This document shows, piece after piece, positions 1-11,470 of a stretch of DNA of 64,000 bases; position 1 is the stretch's first letter; the number at the start of each line of letters is the position of its first letter. The DNA is from Ziziphus jujuba. Lineage: Eukaryota > Streptophyta > Magnoliopsida > Rosales > Rhamnaceae. The position numbers and the translations under genes were made by a program. The notes under the pieces were generated by a model, which was not told the origin of the DNA, made no database searches, and was given only the letters and a program-made list of their open reading frames with translations. The stretch is taken from positions 8,004,501 to 8,068,500 of the forward strand of contig NC_083387.1 in assembly GCF_031755915.1 (NCBI RefSeq). Reading direction: 5' to 3'.

Positions 1-1321
1 TATTGATTTAAATTTTATAAATTATGCCCGCGGTATTTTTATGGTTGCATCTCGTACTTCGAGAAAATTTTGGTTTGTTGGTTATCAATTGTTTCGTACC
101 GGGTTATTAAATAAAATATGTGGGATGGTGTTTTGTGAAAATATGGTATACTTCCCATGGTGGTTTTTGGAAAAACGGTACGGTTGGTTGTTAATGGTTA
201 TTTTTAGACGCACTCATACAGTATTGGTGTTCTAATGTATGGTGTATGGACACGTGGTAGCACGCGGTTATTATATGGTTTAGCGTGAGGTTATTACTTC
301 ACCCGTGAGTTGCCATTGGACCGTGGGCAGGCAAGGTTATTGTTGTGCATAGCCGCCCCCCTCCTTGGCCGGGTTGATGGTTTTAGCAGCGGTACTGTCG
401 GGACACCGAAGTGACCGTTGCAGGTTTCTCTCTTTAACCCCCCCGCCAGTCGGTGCTCAGGACGCTGGGTATCGGAGGGCATTACCGGTATATGGTGTGG
501 TGCGTCGGTGTAAATTGCAAATAATGGTTTAAACCCCAAAGGTGTTCAAAATTAATTACTATAATTTATTATATTTTTACTATATATATTGGGGTATGTT
601 TTTATTTATTTATTGTGTATTAAATGGTTTAATCCCTTGGTTTTTGGGAGGTATGTACATTGGGTTTTGCGAAAAGGTTTTAAAAAGGGAACATTTCAAA
701 CGGAGCGATTGGTGAGAGTTTTGAGGGAAATTATTATTTTCCAATAGTTATTATTATTTATTTATTAATTGTTGGTATTTGTTCTATTCTTTAATTGCTA
801 TTACTATTATTTTTATTATTATTAAAAGGTGTTCAGTAGCTCGGGTTACTCACGGAGATGATTAGCATCTCACACTCTTAAATTCTGTTCCCCTAGGTCC
901 AGGTTGGAGACGTTGATTGTCCGGGGCGAGCCCAACGTCTCAGTTCGTTGCCGAAGGTTCAAGCAGTTTTTCTTCCCTTTTTCCTCTCGACCTTGTATTG
1001 CTTCTTTATCTGTCATTTTATAAATTTCACATGTTTCTGTATAATGCTCTGTATACTGTATTGGACGTGTGGTTGTTATTTATGCACTGGGTTGCTGCTG
1101 TTGTTTTATTTTGAAGTGCTGCAATTTGTGAAATCAATTTGTAGTTTGTGGGAGGAATAAGGGGATGTTTTTTGAAGTGTGTTTTCAGTGCAGGTAATTT
1201 GTGGTAAGTAAATCCCTTAGGGGAGGCTCTGCCGGATTTTCCGTTGGAGGGTTCGGTAGGGTTTCCCTGGGATCAGGGCTGTCTAGGGTTCCGGGGAAGG
1301 AATTCTGGACGGGTCCTGACA
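1..1321 (-). mobile_element. Partial LTR of a gypsy-like retrotransposon, cut by the window edge
   Basis: Read on the - strand from 1321 leftwards, this begins TGTCAGGACCCGTCC and tracks the first 1.3 kb of the solo LTR at 31297-34211, with many substitutions and small indels. The shared stretch includes the GC-rich block around 300-480, which gives short shadow ORFs in both copies. The LTR 5' end is at 1321, so the rest of the element, or of a solo LTR, lies left of the window. The right flank is CATGT; the matching left flank cannot be seen. No coding capacity is visible. Family assignment beyond 'LTR, TG...CA type' is inference. Confidence 0.85.
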
Positions 1322-1382
1322 CATGTCATTTCTTATTTTGATTGAATCTTGAATCTACGCTTACAAAGTTTCTCATTTGTAG

Positions 1383-2146
1383 GATTGCTACATTGACATC
1401 TGCTCCCCATAGGTTCTTAGCCTTTTTACTGACAATTTTGATTACCAACATCTACGATGCCATTTTGTCAAGGGATTGCTTGTTGATGATGTATGTATTT
1501 CAAATTAACTATCTATTATGTTAAAACAAATTTAAACTATCAACTAGATTTACATTTCCATCTCATACTTATACATTATATTACATAAATGGAGGCACAA
1601 ATACACATACATGATGCTTATGCCTCTACCAACATGAATTGTGCATATATTATTGAAACTTTACGTTTTAAAATATAACAGAACTCTCTTTGATTAGAAT
1701 GTAGCAGAATTATTTCATGACTATGCTTAGCTGTCCATAAACTTGTCTAGTTATGTTGGATAAGAATGCGGAAGGATAAAGATTTATTGGTAGAAATTTC
1801 TTATATTTTTTGTTAATATGTAGCCAGTTTGGATTGTCATTCTCACTGTTTAGTACCTTTTGTCAAGTGAATATGCATTTTGTCCTCTTGGACATGTCAA
1901 CCTTTATATTCATTTTAGTTTTGAAATTCTTCTAAGGTAACCGTCTATCCATTCAGATTATGGGCTACAAAATACTCACACATGAAATTCATTCAAGCTA
2001 TGCAGCGAGACTTAACAATATCCACAGCTATGATACTATCAGGAAGGACATAATTCAGCGATGGACATATCCATTGGTGCCAGACGTTAAGTTTTTTGGG
2101 AACTCTTCGGTTAAATTGGAAAGATATGGGATGTATGGAGCATCAA
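1383..2146 (+). pseudogene. eIF2B epsilon subunit gene fragment (two exons)
   Basis: Two exons with good splice sites resemble the catalytic (epsilon) subunit of translation factor eIF2B, the GDP-GTP exchange factor for eIF2. Exon 1383-1490 follows TTTGTAG and ends before GTATGT. It reads DCYIDICSP, a stop, then VLSLFTDNFDYQHLR and ends FVKGLLVDD. Exon 1957 to about 2146 follows ATTCAG and reads IMGYKILTHEIHSSYAARL, then DIIQRWTYPLVPDVKF and KLERYGMYGAS. The phases join cleanly (VDD|IMGYK), giving the linker between the nucleotidyltransferase-like domain and the left-handed beta-helix. A TAG at 1410-1412 sits where family members have a glutamate (VLSLF is preceded by SPE). No further exons were found downstream to 3300, and upstream sequence is the LTR ending at 1321. 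I call it a decayed gene interrupted or bounded by the retroelement. The match to the family is from memory of conserved blocks. Confidence 0.8.
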
Positions 2147-2219
2147 GTAATTATCACAAAGTTGTTATGGGATATCCTTTTTATAATTGTTTGAAGAGTT
2201 GACAATTTTCTCATGTACT

Positions 2220-3330
2220 CATAGCTTTATGAATTGTATCATTTATGTTAAATATTCATATAAAAGAAAGTAATTTAAGTCTGCTAGAATCCTTATTTAA
2301 ACATTTCTTTGTTACTTATGTTAAACTATTATTTAATTCTGTTGATATTAATAAATGCAAGTAAAACAATAGAAAAGCTCTTATCAGATAATTGCACCTT
2401 ATTGGTGCTTATTACTGAAGAATAGCTTCACCTCTCTCTCTCTCTCTCTCTAAGAGAAAGGAGCTTTCACCCATTTTCATGGAAATGACCAAATAGATGT
2501 ACGCAATTTAGAGTGTAACATAATCTTCATTTTTAGAGTACAACATATCACCATCTATAATTTCTACTGTGCTTTTCAATTGCATTTATACATAAGCTTC
2601 TTTGAGTATCTTGTATGGCTTTTAAATTATTTTATAATGGATTAAACATTAGTGTGATTCTTGAGGGAAATACCAAGATGTGAATGGTTGCATGCTAACG
2701 TTATTGAATTCCTACTACTTTGTTCAAGCTACAAAAACTCTTTCTCTTACATCTGTTTGGCTTTTATATGCTGCCACTGAGATAACATGTTTTTTCATTG
2801 GTATGGCAGATAGCTAGACTTGCTTTCTCCTTAATCGATTGAGACTGTATCTATGTGGAAGGGGTTGATTATGAGGTGAATTATTTAAAGGTTGATTCAG
2901 AGGGTTCCAGTGCAACATGATTTTCTTGGATCTATGAACCCTACCTTTCAATTCAATAGCAAGGATTAGGTCATTTTTGAAGTTGTACTCTAATATGAGC
3001 TACTTGAATCATCTATAGCCCTTGTTACATTCAAATACTTGCAATTTTTTTTTTCTTTTTCATTTTACTTAATGGAAAATTTACTTTCTTTATTGTCGGT
3101 TGGAAGAGCAAGACCATATGTCGGTCGAACTGCATCTTAATAAAAAATATTTGTTAATATTTTTCATCAAAAAGTATAAACATTTTTAAAATGTATCTCA
3201 TATTTTCATAAGGTACATTCACAATTATTAATATAATTATATTTAAGCATAAAAAAAATATAAAATATATATATATATATATATGTGCACAATTATTTTT
3301 TATTAATAATATATTTTTTTATTGTTATAG
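2220..3330. other. Intergenic, no gene seen
   Basis: AT-rich sequence with a short (CT)n tract near 2432-2451 and a TA tract near 3266-3284. I looked here for further eIF2B-epsilon exons (beta-helix and C-terminal HEAT domain) and found none. Confidence 0.5.
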
Positions 3331-3339
3331 AAATACTAA

Positions 3340-5190
3340 ATATAACTTTATTAATGATCCTCAATAAAAAAATCCCCAAAAAAATGGAAAAATTTCCAAT
3401 AAAGTTGATTACCGATGCCAACAGTTTCATCAGTAATTATCGAAATTCCATCGATAATTAAAATTTGTCATTTTTTTTTTCAATCCGACAACTTCGATAA
3501 TGTGTGTTTCCACAAAGAACATGCAGAATTTGACTTTCTTAATGATCCTCAACAATACAATCCACAAAAAGTTTGGAAAAAGTTTAGAAAATTTCAACTA
3601 AAGTTGATTACCGACGGGTCATTGGTAATTACCGATGAAACCGTCAATAATCCATATTAGAAGTCCATGTGCCTGCTGGAAAAATTACCAACAGTTCCAT
3701 TGGTAATTACCATCACCCCGTCAGTAATTTCAAAGTTGAGGATCATTAATAAAGTTAGATTTAGCATGTTCTTGGTGAAAACATACATTATCGAAGTTAT
3801 CGAATTGAAAAAATATGCAAATGGAGATTACCAACGGGATTTCGATAATTACCAATGAAACCGTCGGCATCGGTAATTACTAATGCACCATTGGTAATCA
3901 TTTTTTTTTTGAAATTTTCCCACCTTTTTCGATCTTTTTTTGGATTCTTTAGTTGAGGATCATTAATAAAGTTAGATTTAGCATGTCTTAGGTGGAAACA
4001 CACATTATCGACGTTGTCGGATTGAATTGTGGTGATTTGCTTTGAAAAAATGGTCAAATTGGAATTACCGATAGGGTTTTGGTAATTATCGATGGAACCG
4101 TTGGTAATTTTTCCAGCAACTTAATTTACAACTAATATTGATTACCGACGGTTCCATCGGTAATTACCGATGACCCGTTGGTAATCATTTTTGGTTGAAA
4201 TTTTCTAACTTTTTCCAAACTTTTTGGGGATTGTATTGTTGAGGATCATTAATGAAGTTAGTTTTTGCATGTTCTTGGTGGAAACACACACTATCGAAGT
4301 TTTCAGATTGGAAAAAATATGCAAAACAAAATTACCGATGGGGTTTCAGTAATTATTGATGAAATTGTTGGCATCGGTAATTACCGATGCACCATCGATA
4401 ATCATCTTTTTTTGAAATTTTCCCACTTTTTTCCTATTTTTTTGTAGATTTTTTAGTTGAGGATCACAAATAAAGTTAGATTTAGCATTTTCTTGGTGGA
4501 AACACACATTATTAAAGTTATCTGATTGAATTGTTTTGATTTGCTTTGAAAAAAATGTCAAATTTCAAATTACCGATGGGGCTTCGGTAGTTACCGATGT
4601 TTCCATTGATAGTTTTTTCAGCAAAGATAATAGCTCCTAATATGGATTACTGACAGTCTTATCAGTAATTACCGATGGTCCGTCGGTAATCATTTTTATT
4701 TGAAATTCTTAAACTTTTTTTGATCTTTTTTTTTTGGATTCTAAAGTTGAGAATCATTAATAAAGTTAAATTTAGCATGTTCTTAGTGGAAACACATATT
4801 ATTGAAGTTGTCGAATTAAAAAACTATGCAAATTGAAATTACCGACAGGGTTCGGTAATTACCGATGCACCATCGGTAATCATCTTTATTTGAAAGTTTC
4901 CCACTTCTTCTAATCTTTTTTTGGAATCTTTAGTGGAGGATCATAACAAAATTGAGGTTTAGCATGTTTTTGGTGGAAACACACATTATCAAAGCTGTCA
5001 GATGTAATTGTGGTGATTTCCTTTGAAACAATGGACAAATGTCAAATACCGACAGTGTATCGGTAATTACCGAAAGAAGCTGTTTGTAATTTTTTCAGCA
5101 AGCATATGTACTCCTATGTTGGATTACCGATGGTTGCCATCGGTAATTGCCGATTTTTTGCCATCGGTAATTGCCAATTCTTTTAAAAGT
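3340..5190. repeat. Dimeric, partly palindromic repeat array built on TCGGTAATTACCGATG
   Basis: A landmark beginning GTTGAGGATCATTAATAAAG recurs in + orientation near 3735, 3953, 4240, 4455, 4745 and 4931. Spacing alternates near 215 and 290 bp, a dimer of about 500 bp. Near 3345 and 3530 the same landmark occurs in reverse complement, so the array turns around an axis near 3660-3720. Each unit also carries self-complementary TCGGTAATTACCGA blocks, a poly-T stretch and the segment GGTGGAAACACACATTATCG. Short ORFs here are shadows of the repeat. The array lies just 3' of the MULE transposase relic and could be its subterminal region, but no terminal inverted repeat pairing was established. Confidence 0.8.
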
Positions 5191-5573
5191 ATTATGAATC
5201 ATTACAAATGCTATGTGCACAAAGAATAAATGATATTCCAACCAAAATTCAATAAGCACATTAAATATCGTATTATTACTATTATTGAATATCATCTCCG
5301 TAACAGTAAAAAACATACAACATACTGATCACACAATGCTATTTTACCAAAACAATACGACAAATGACTTTTTCAATAAAACAATACATGAAACCAACGA
5401 CTTTTTTACCAAATCACACATTAAGCAGTTAGGCTACTAATTACATTCTTACAACATTGCATAACACAAGCATACTGCAACTAAACAAATAACAAAACTA
5501 CACATACATAGTAAGATATACTGAATAACATACTCCTGGGGGCTTAACATCGCATAGAGAGATTTATGGTCCA

Positions 5574-7966
5574 GATGTTGAATGATGTTGTTGGTTGGTA
5601 GTGCTATCAAGAGGTACGACGGCTGAGCAAGATCGTATGCTATGACCAATCTGTTTACACCTCTTGCATCTATATTGAAGACCCTCCTCTCCTTGAGATT
5701 GAATCCATTTCTTTCTTGATCTTCCTGACTATTTGCCAATATCAAATGGAAGTACAAGCTGATTTATGACATCATTTGGAGCATGCCACTGACATTTATC
5801 TCCAAGTGGATATGTAGTCTCCGAATATGCGTCACAGAGACACTCAATTGGGTAATGCGCCGAGCAAAGGGTATATGGAGAAATATGTCGATACTTACAT
5901 GCTGCAATTGCATGGATACAAAAAAATCCATCGATGTCGAATTCCTTGCATGAGCATGTCTTACTTTCTAAGTTGACAACTCCAACCAACACACCAAGGC
6001 CAACAACCTGAAACTTGTATAAGTTTAATGGAATAACATAGAAGCCTCTGCCATTATTTAAGTGCTCTTACCTGATATTTTCCAACCAGTTAGTAATAGG
6101 AGTTTGCATTGCAGTTGCATTATTTCGACTTTCATACCACCACTTTTGCAAGACATCACGAATGTGATCTAGTAGTGCCAAAATGGGTTTATCTCTAACA
6201 TTAAAAAGCACGGAATGCTTGCTCTCTGCAATGTTAGTGGTCATGATGTTGTATCTATTGCCCAAAAAATGTGATCTAGCCCACTTAGCAAGATTTGCAT
6301 CCTTGAGATATTATACAACTTCAATACTAACCCATTCTAAAATCTGCATGGCCTTATCAAATTCCTCAACAATATATGCTCTAGCTGCATCATTAAAAGT
6401 TGATATAATCTCATTGACATTACCTTTAAGCTTCTTAGCATGTAAATTTGTACCAAGATTTTATGTGCAGTGGCCATGGTGATTATTAGAGAAAACTGTC
6501 CGTATCGCTTTTGCAATACCCTTGTGTTTGTTCGATATAAAAGCTATATTAGGATCATCACCAAATGCTTCTTTGAATTTCTCAAAAAACCACCTGTAGG
6601 CTACATCCGTCTCCTCAGGGCCTATTCCATAAGCAAGTGGATAAATTTGATTAGTCTCATCCGAACATGATGAAATATATAACAAACCTCTATATCTATT
6701 CTTCAGTGTCGTTCCATCGACAACTACGACTCTCTGCATATGATGAAACCCTCTAATGCTAGCTCCAAATGCCATAAAAAAAATATAAAAATCTATTTTG
6801 ATCATCAATTTCAATTCGAGTAAATATACTTGGATTCTTGCTCTTTAAAATGTAACTCCATACAGGGAGTTTTGCATATGACTCTTCAGGCGTACCACAC
6901 AAACCTGATAGTGCAGTTTCCTTAGCGACCCATGCTTTATTGTAGCTTATGTGTACTCCATAATTAGACTGAATGTCATGCACAATATCACAGGGTTTGT
7001 ATTGCCTTGAAATTCCATCAAACTTTGGTTGGATGGTGTCTCCAATAACTGAACTTGTTGCTTGACGATGATCCCTTTTTATGATATTTAAAGAGCAAAT
7101 ATAGTCATCCTAGAAAATCCTAATCATGAATGCGTCTGTATTCTCACCATGTATCTTGGTAGCATGCAATCACCACTTGCAATTGTCATTTATACATACA
7201 ACCTCATATCGGACCCTATCTGATTTCTTGATCTTGAATTCAAAATTTCTCCTCAGTACATATAGACAAAGCTTCTTTTGTAGCTCATTCTTACTTGAAA
7301 GGAGTTGGTTCATTCGAATGATTTCATGGTCATTGATAGATGTGAAGCTGCGATTAACTTTATGTGCAACAACGGATGATGTAGATTCCCGACAAATGTG
7401 CATATGGTTATCAGTATAGGGAGAATCAAGCACATCATCGTTCACATTACCAATGGACTATTACCATGAGGAGAAGCACCATGTTGACGATCACCAGGCA
7501 ATAGCCCCGAATGTTGGGTCCAACATATGTTATGCAACCCATCTTCACTAAGATCAGTGTTGCCCTTAACCTCATTTTGTTCCTCATTTTCATAAACATG
7601 GCTACGATATTCATTCATATCATTAATGTTGAAGCACTCATTGTCATGATCTTGTTCCACAATTTGCACATCATTTTCACAAATTTGATATTCGGAGAGT
7701 CGTGGGAGAGTTTCAAGGACATGATGTTCGAACGCTGGGGACTGCATGTCAGCATCGAGGGAACATATAGCTATCTTGGAAACTTGACATGGTGGGGCAA
7801 TAGTCATCAACCCTGAACTTGGAGGTGTGCTATTCATAACACATCTAGCAATATTATTAATGTGTGGGACTCTGAGTAACACATCAACAATAAGTGGAGA
7901 TCTATCTTGAGGTCTGTGTGAACTATATTCTTCTATAAAACATTGTTGGTCATCATCAGTTTTCAT
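5574..7966 (-). pseudogene. Mutator-like (MULE/MuDR) transposase, inactivated
   Basis: Pieces in order on the - strand: an acidic N-terminal region from the Met at 7966; a MuDR-type DNA-binding domain (near 7330-7100, ending in a C-x4-C-x-W block); the MULE transposase core with VVVDGTTLKNRYRG (near 6725) and FISNKHKGIAKAI (near 6525); the block RYNIMTTNIAESKHS (near 6240); a SWIM finger C-x-C...C-x-H (CSCKEFDIDGFFCIHA, near 5930); and a CX2CX4HX4C zinc knuckle (CKRCKQIGHSIRSC, near 5650) before a stop at 5574-5576. Lesions: TGA after the CKW block near 7167, TAG near 7110, a frameshift in an A/T run near 6775, stops near 6461 and 6310, and a frame change near 5750 before the zinc knuckle. 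The gene would have encoded the enzyme that cuts and pastes the MULE; it cannot do so now. Intron positions were not resolved, so one frame change could be a splice junction. Confidence 0.85.
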
Positions 7967-9890
7967 AACATACGGCTCGCCTTACAAACACACATGGTAT
8001 ATAAACTTAAAGGTCAATTGATGTTGTGTAGAATCCAAGTTGAGAGCATTGTAGACAACATCTTCAAGTTCAGCCAAAATAGAATTCCTTTTAATACGTA
8101 TAATCTTTTTTCTTTAATGTTGGTACATCCACGTATCTTCAGAACATAAATTCCATGTTCCATCGTAAAAAAGTAGAATAGAAATTTGTGACATTGATCT
8201 TAAAAGGGTTACCAATTGCAAACAGAATAATTATTTCTTGTCACGAGCTTCAATTGGTCTTAAGAATTCCAATATTTGCTCTACTAGATTCTTACGTGGA
8301 AGGATTAATTATCATCCTAAAGCAAAATAAAAGAAAAATTATGAATGCATTTTCAATAATGCGTATAAGGAAATTCCAAAGAAATATGTTAAAATGTTTA
8401 CGTATTGACCCCTAATAGAATAGCTAATAACACCTGACAACCATAGTGGATAAAGTAGAATAAGATATTAGGTTTGTGATATAGGGTGAAAATATAACCT
8501 AGCAATAGTCAAAATCAACAATGATTAAAAATAAAAACCAACATAGAAGTTGGAGTTAATGATAGAATCAAAACATGAAAAATATATGAAAACAAAAGCA
8601 GGGAAATATATGTATTTATATATACATACCAATCTTCATTTACTCTACTCTACAAATATACATTTTAATTACCAATGAAACCTAAATTCTATGGGCTCCA
8701 CAATAAAGTTTTTCAGAGTCTTTTTGTTATCTAATTGTTGGCAGACCAATAACAGAGATAAAGTGAGAAAATAGTGGTTTTGTGGAATGGTTGCTAACTG
8801 AAACCTGCGTAGCCAAGAAAAGAGAAAAAGAGAGGGAGACATAGAGGATAAAATTGAATGTGGTAGATGGGAGATGAAGAGAAAGGGATAGAAATTAATG
8901 GGGATAGATTTCAATAGTCAGAGAGAGAAATGGTAGATGGGTGAAATATGCATTGTTCTTTAATTCATTTAATGCTTCATCGTATACATATTTTGGAATT
9001 TAACAAAATATTAAAAATAAGGCACTATTAGAAATAATGCTCAAACAGATTTAAAATCGATGACCATAATTTTAAGAAAATGCATAAGCTAGCTAATTGG
9101 ACTAGAACTCAAACCAAATTAAACTTAAATATTTATTATTAAGCCAAATAAACTTCTCCATGCATGACACAATAGCAGCTAAGCATCCAATATTTCATCG
9201 CAAAGGTAAGATTCAAATGCCCAAAAATGAAATATTAAATAATAAAATAAAATTAAGACAAAAATGGAAAAGTGCAATCTTTCTAACTGAAGATAGATGA
9301 AACTAAATAAATGGTAACAACTACAGACAACAAAGTCTTGACTCAATGTCTCAAAAGGCTAATAAATATTTATTTTTTCACACTACGAAGAGCTACAGGT
9401 CAACAATCTTTATTAAAGTTACAGAGATATGTTGGAAGCAAAATTTGGAATTTAGCATTATAATTAAATAAGAGAAAGAATACAATAGAATATATAGCTT
9501 TCTTTTGAGACATTGAGCTTTCCTTTAAGAAGGTAACTTTGACATACAAAAGGTTGTATAAAAGTCAAAGTTGCTCAAACATACATTATGTGTTACAGGT
9601 AGTCAATGCTTTGAAAACAAAATCAAAATGTTTGCGAAGTGAATGTAAATGAGCATCTATAATGTGTTTTTCCAGTCAACCAACAAAGCTCAAATATACA
9701 AAATATATACAAAAGATAGCATATGATTGCTCTCACAATACAAGAAGTTTTCAGTATGAATTGGGCACTCAATTCCACTATTATATGTGAAACAGCACCG
9801 GAAAAGGGTAACGTGCTCTAAAATAAATATTTGTTTAACAATTGCATTGACTATTTTTTTTTTCTTTTCTTTTCACCTAAAATGAGTAAA
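7967..9890. other. AT-rich stretch, no gene recognised
   Basis: Upstream side of the MULE relic and downstream side of the ALFIN-like fragment. A 75-codon + ORF at 8188-8415 and an 81-codon - ORF at 8669-8914 have no recognisable motif and low-complexity composition. A single ATTACCAATGAAACC near 8668 echoes the 3.3-5.2 kb array and may mark the other end of the MULE, but this is weak. Confidence 0.4.
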
Positions 9891-9899
9891 CTAATCCAT

Positions 9900-10120
9900 A
9901 ATAGAAACCAAAGCGCGAACCAAGATAGAAAGCAACAACAAGCAACCATGAATCACTGTGAACTGCAATTAGTGACAACCAATCCTTCTTTTGCATCCCA
10001 TCCCTAGCATGATTTATACCTAAGGCTGGTTCTGGAAGCTCAGGAGGCACCTCCTCAACAGGTAGATTAACTTCCCATGTCTCATTTGGAAGTCCATAGA
10101 GATACAAATTCTCATTCTCT
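9900..10120 (-). pseudogene. ALFIN-like PHD-finger protein, single exon fragment
   Basis: The - strand reads [56 protein letters not shown] and [15 protein letters not shown]. This is the N-terminal Alfin domain of plant ALFIN-like histone readers, nuclear proteins that bind H3K4me3 through a C-terminal PHD finger. A plausible acceptor (TTATAG) precedes it at 10119-10120. The domain's remaining part and the PHD finger are absent; after FGF the frame runs into unrelated residues and a stop. Introns would have to be retained at the source, so this is a DNA-level copy, not a retrocopy. It lies on the same strand as, and 3' of, the AHL fragment 0.66 kb away. Confidence 0.82.
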
Positions 10121-10778
10121 ATAAGCATAAGAAATAACAGAACACTCAATTAATCATACAAACTTTTAACTCTAAGAAAGAACATTCTATACCCTAAAAA
10201 TAACATAGCAAAGAACATTCTATACCCTAAAAATAACATAGCATCATTGCTTGCAGTAATATGTCTGTGCTTCATACTAAAGCTTACCATAAAAATACAT
10301 AACATATCTCTCCAATTCTGACAATAATTACATGAGGTGCAAATGCTATTCCAACCGCGCTATTCATCCAATCATCTACCAAGAAGGAATTTAACAAAAG
10401 AAAATTTGAAAAAGATATCCACAGACTTTAAAATATATGCAGAAACAAATATCCATAAAATTAGCACATAAAGCCACCTTTCTTCCTCTGCATATGATTC
10501 TATTTCACAGCCCCTAAACATGTTAGGATATATTTGTCCTAAATCAGTCATGTTTCATGGGACATTTTTCATATCTAACAAAGGTCCACCAAAAAGAATT
10601 TTAAAACACTAATTAAACAAGCACGAGATGGTAACAAACATCCAAAGAAATAAAGTAAATGAAAGTTGCAACTTAAAAATTAAACCTATATATTGCATAT
10701 AAATCACCAAAAATCATGAAGAAAAAGAGAGAAGAGCAAAGGTGAAGTCGAAAAATTGACAAAATTTGCAAAGTTTAC

Positions 10779-10960
10779 CAAGCATAGCTGATGTTGTTTC
10801 ATTCCGGTCCTAGGTGGCCGCCCCTACTCTGTTTCTGAGAAGATGTGGTTGAACCGTGTGTGAGGTAAGAAGGAGCAAACATGGGTGACAATCCCAAAGA
10901 AACAGGCCCATTAGGACCATATTTTCTAGGTCTTCCCCTTTTTTTCTTGAAATCTAGGGT
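10779..10960 (-). pseudogene. AT-hook (AHL) DNA-binding protein, first-exon fragment
   Basis: The - strand reads KKRGRPRKYGPNGPVSLGLS then PMFAPSYLTHGSTTSSQKQS. This is the first AT-hook (RGRPRKY core) and linker of an AT-hook motif nuclear-localized protein. A one-base shift near 10820 separates it from a second AT-hook-like GRPPRTG. Coding similarity ends at a donor-like TTG|GTAAAC at 10779/10778, where AHL first exons end. The PPC domain that follows in the family is missing. The ORF appears to extend upstream into the A/T-rich minisatellite, but that part is low-complexity and not AHL-like. The fragment is broken and partial. Confidence 0.78.
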
Positions 10961-11470
10961 TTTGATAGGGAAAAAAAAATTGTAGAGAGATGGTGGAAAA
11001 GAAAAGCAAAAAAAATAAAATAAAATAAAAAAAGAAGTGAGGAAAAGACAAAAGAAAGGAAGTAAAAACAAAAAACAAATAAAATGTTGATGAAGGAGAA
11101 GAGAAGAGCTAGATTTTGATAGGAGAAAAGATATTGCAAAGAGGTGGTGGAAAAGAAAGAAACAAAAAAAGGAAATGAGGAAAAGACAAAAGAAAGGAAG
11201 AAGAAACAAAAAAAAAAAAAAAAAGTAAAATATTGATGAAGGAGAAAAGAAGAGCTGGTGGGTTTTGATAGGAGAAAAGATATTGCACAGAGGTGGTGAA
11301 AAAGAAAGTAAACAAAAAATAAACTAAAAAAAAAAAGTGAGGAAAAGACAAAAGAAAGGAAGGAAAAAAAGAAGAAGTAAACGTTGATGAAAGAGAAGAG
11401 AGTAGCTAGGTTGCAGGAGTAAACTTTACAGGAGCAGACTTTGCAGGAGCTTTTCGACAGTGAAAGAAAA
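10960..11470. repeat. Minisatellite of about 150-170 bp units, A/G-rich on +
   Basis: Three to four copies of a unit containing TTTTGATAGGAGAAAAGATA, TTGCAAAGAGGTGGTGGAAA, AGTGAGGAAAAGACAAAAGA and TTGATGAAGGAGAAGAGAAG. Units start near 10966, 11115 and 11263, with a partial copy near 11330-11410. Between units are poly-A tracts. It sits directly 5' (on the - strand) of the AHL fragment, where that gene's leader would be. The long F/L-rich - strand ORFs here are composition artefacts. Confidence 0.8.

Noticed and set aside
5449..5757. 102-codon - ORF at the MULE 3' end
   Set aside because: The real coding frame here is a different one, giving the CX2CX4HX4C zinc knuckle; this ORF is its shadow.
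10799..11351. Long F/L/S-rich ORFs on the - strand
   Set aside because: Apart from the AT-hook part they are translations of the A/G-rich minisatellite, not membrane proteins.
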